A stretch of 52,474 nucleotides of DNA, from positions 1-52,474 of the forward strand of contig CAYGZA010000007.1 in the NCBI GenBank assembly GCA_964354135.1, in the 5' to 3' direction. Both the position numbers and the translations under genes were made by a program. Under the pieces are notes generated by a model. It had not been told where the DNA came from. It searched no databases and saw nothing but the letters and a program-made list of their open reading frames with translations. This DNA comes from CAYGZA01 sp964354135 (GTDB taxonomy: Bacteria; Planctomycetota; Planctomycetia; Pirellulales; Thermoguttaceae). Below are positions 51,905-52,474 of the stretch, in pieces. Positions within the stretch are counted from its first letter, which is position 1; each line of letters opens with the position of its first letter.

Positions 51905-52474
51905 TCAGAACGCAGCCCGAATCGCGACCAAGAGCCCCTCGCACCCCATCACACGGAGGGTGCCGTTAACCTCGTCTCCCTCCCGATCCAGATGGGTGGA
52001 GAGCCGGATCGTGCCCCGCCGCATGTGCCTCTGCAAGAGCAGCGTTTCGTCTTTAGGACTGAAGTTCAGTGCGACGAGATACCGTCGCCCGTCAGCTTGC
52101 CGGAGGTAAGTCAAGAGACTCTCTTGTGAGACCGGGAGAGGAATCAACTCCCCATCGTAGAGTGCAGACTCATCCCTACGAAGATGGGCAAGACGGCGAT
52201 AGAACGACAGCAAGGACGCCGGGTTAACTCGCTGAGCAGCCACGTTGGTTTGTCGGAAGTCCTCGGCCACGGGCAGCCACGGTGTCGCCGTGGAGAAACC
52301 GGCGTGCGGGCCTGCATTCCACTGCATAGGGGTGCGCTCCGGGTCGCGCCCCAGGCCCAGACCGGGTGCATTCCGCTCCCAGCAGTCGCGTGCCCTCTCT
52401 GGAGGGATCGCAACGTCGGCCATTCCGATCTCGTCGCCGTAGTACAGCGTTGGCGTGCCCCGGAGGGTCAAAAG
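51905..52474 (-). CDS. Alpha-glucosidase/alpha-amylase family (GH13), C-terminal part
   Basis: 190 codons up to the right edge; the gene continues beyond the window. 'LLTLRGTPTLYYGDEIGMADV' at the cut end is the late catalytic-barrel strand of GH13 oligo-1,6-glucosidase/alpha-glucosidase enzymes, and 'GRDPERTPMQWNAGPHAGFS' is a typical substrate-loop motif of that subgroup. 'VNPASLLSFYRRLAHLRRDESALYDGE' and 'RRYLVALNFSP' begin the C-terminal beta domain. Catalytic Asp and Glu lie outside the window. It would hydrolyse alpha-1,4 or alpha-1,6 glucosides, or act as trehalose synthase-like enzyme. It seems unrelated to the glycan operon, with a 531-base gap. Confidence 0.85.
   Translation of the reverse strand, partial: LLTLRGTPTLYYGDEIGMADVAIPPERARDCWERNAPGLGLGRDPERTPMQWNAGPHAGFSTATPWLPVAEDFRQTNVAAQRVNPASLLSFYRRLAHLRRDESALYDGELIPLPVSQESLLTYLRQADGRRYLVALNFSPKDETLLLQRHMRRGTIRLSTHLDREGDEVNGTLRVMGCEGLLVAIRAAF

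Overview
The window looks like a chromosomal segment of a high-GC Planctomycetota bacterium of the Pirellulales kind. Supporting signs are very long antisense open frames caused by high GC, an 'FQFSLATLF' membrane leader typical of planctomycete proteins, sulfatase, ceramidase-like and beta-propeller secreted enzymes, short palindromic intergenic repeats, and many stand-alone glycosyltransferases. No rRNA, tRNA, CRISPR array, transposase or phage gene was recognised. The assignment rests on protein features only.

Left part, about 1-15500: mostly envelope or secreted functions. These are a ceramidase-like hydrolase, an M48 metallopeptidase, a large PQQ-type beta-propeller protein, a DUF1638 protein paired with a UroD/MtaA-type methyltransferase, a FadL-type outer-membrane protein, an arylsulfatase, a Gly/Pro repeat-rich secreted protein, an NTF2-like secreted protein and a LamG fragment that looks 5'-truncated. 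An addiction-module antitoxin relic with an in-frame stop lies at 2902-3039.

Middle part, about 15500-27230: housekeeping and scattered genes. Two phosphohexomutases are divergently arranged (GlmM-like and phosphoglucomutase). They are followed by a membrane protein with a C-terminal winged-helix-like end, a minimal flagellin-like protein, an 895-residue anchored protein, RsmD, a secreted cyclophilin, a MoaD/ThiS-like protein and a Cys-rich winged-helix regulator. Palindromic repeats between the flagellin-like gene and the 895-residue gene supply the TAG stop codons of both.

Right part, about 27480-51373: one large cell-surface glycan locus, almost all on the minus strand. In transcription order it begins with the ABC-2 exporter pair (Wzm-like permease, Wzt-like ATPase with a C-terminal glycan-binding-type domain). 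Then come SAM methyltransferases, a GT2-methyltransferase fusion, a NodB-like deacetylase, a protein with two GT-B modules, a GT4, several GT2, a GT2-GT2 fusion and a GT8. A radical SAM/SPASM gene on the opposite strand interrupts the series. Beyond it lie a polytopic GT39/ArnT-like transferase, a MraY/WecA-like initiating phosphosugar transferase and a last GT2. Together they suggest synthesis on undecaprenyl phosphate by the initiating transferase, elongation by the GTs, modification or capping by methyltransferases, and ABC export (inference). A GH13 alpha-glucosidase is cut by the right edge.
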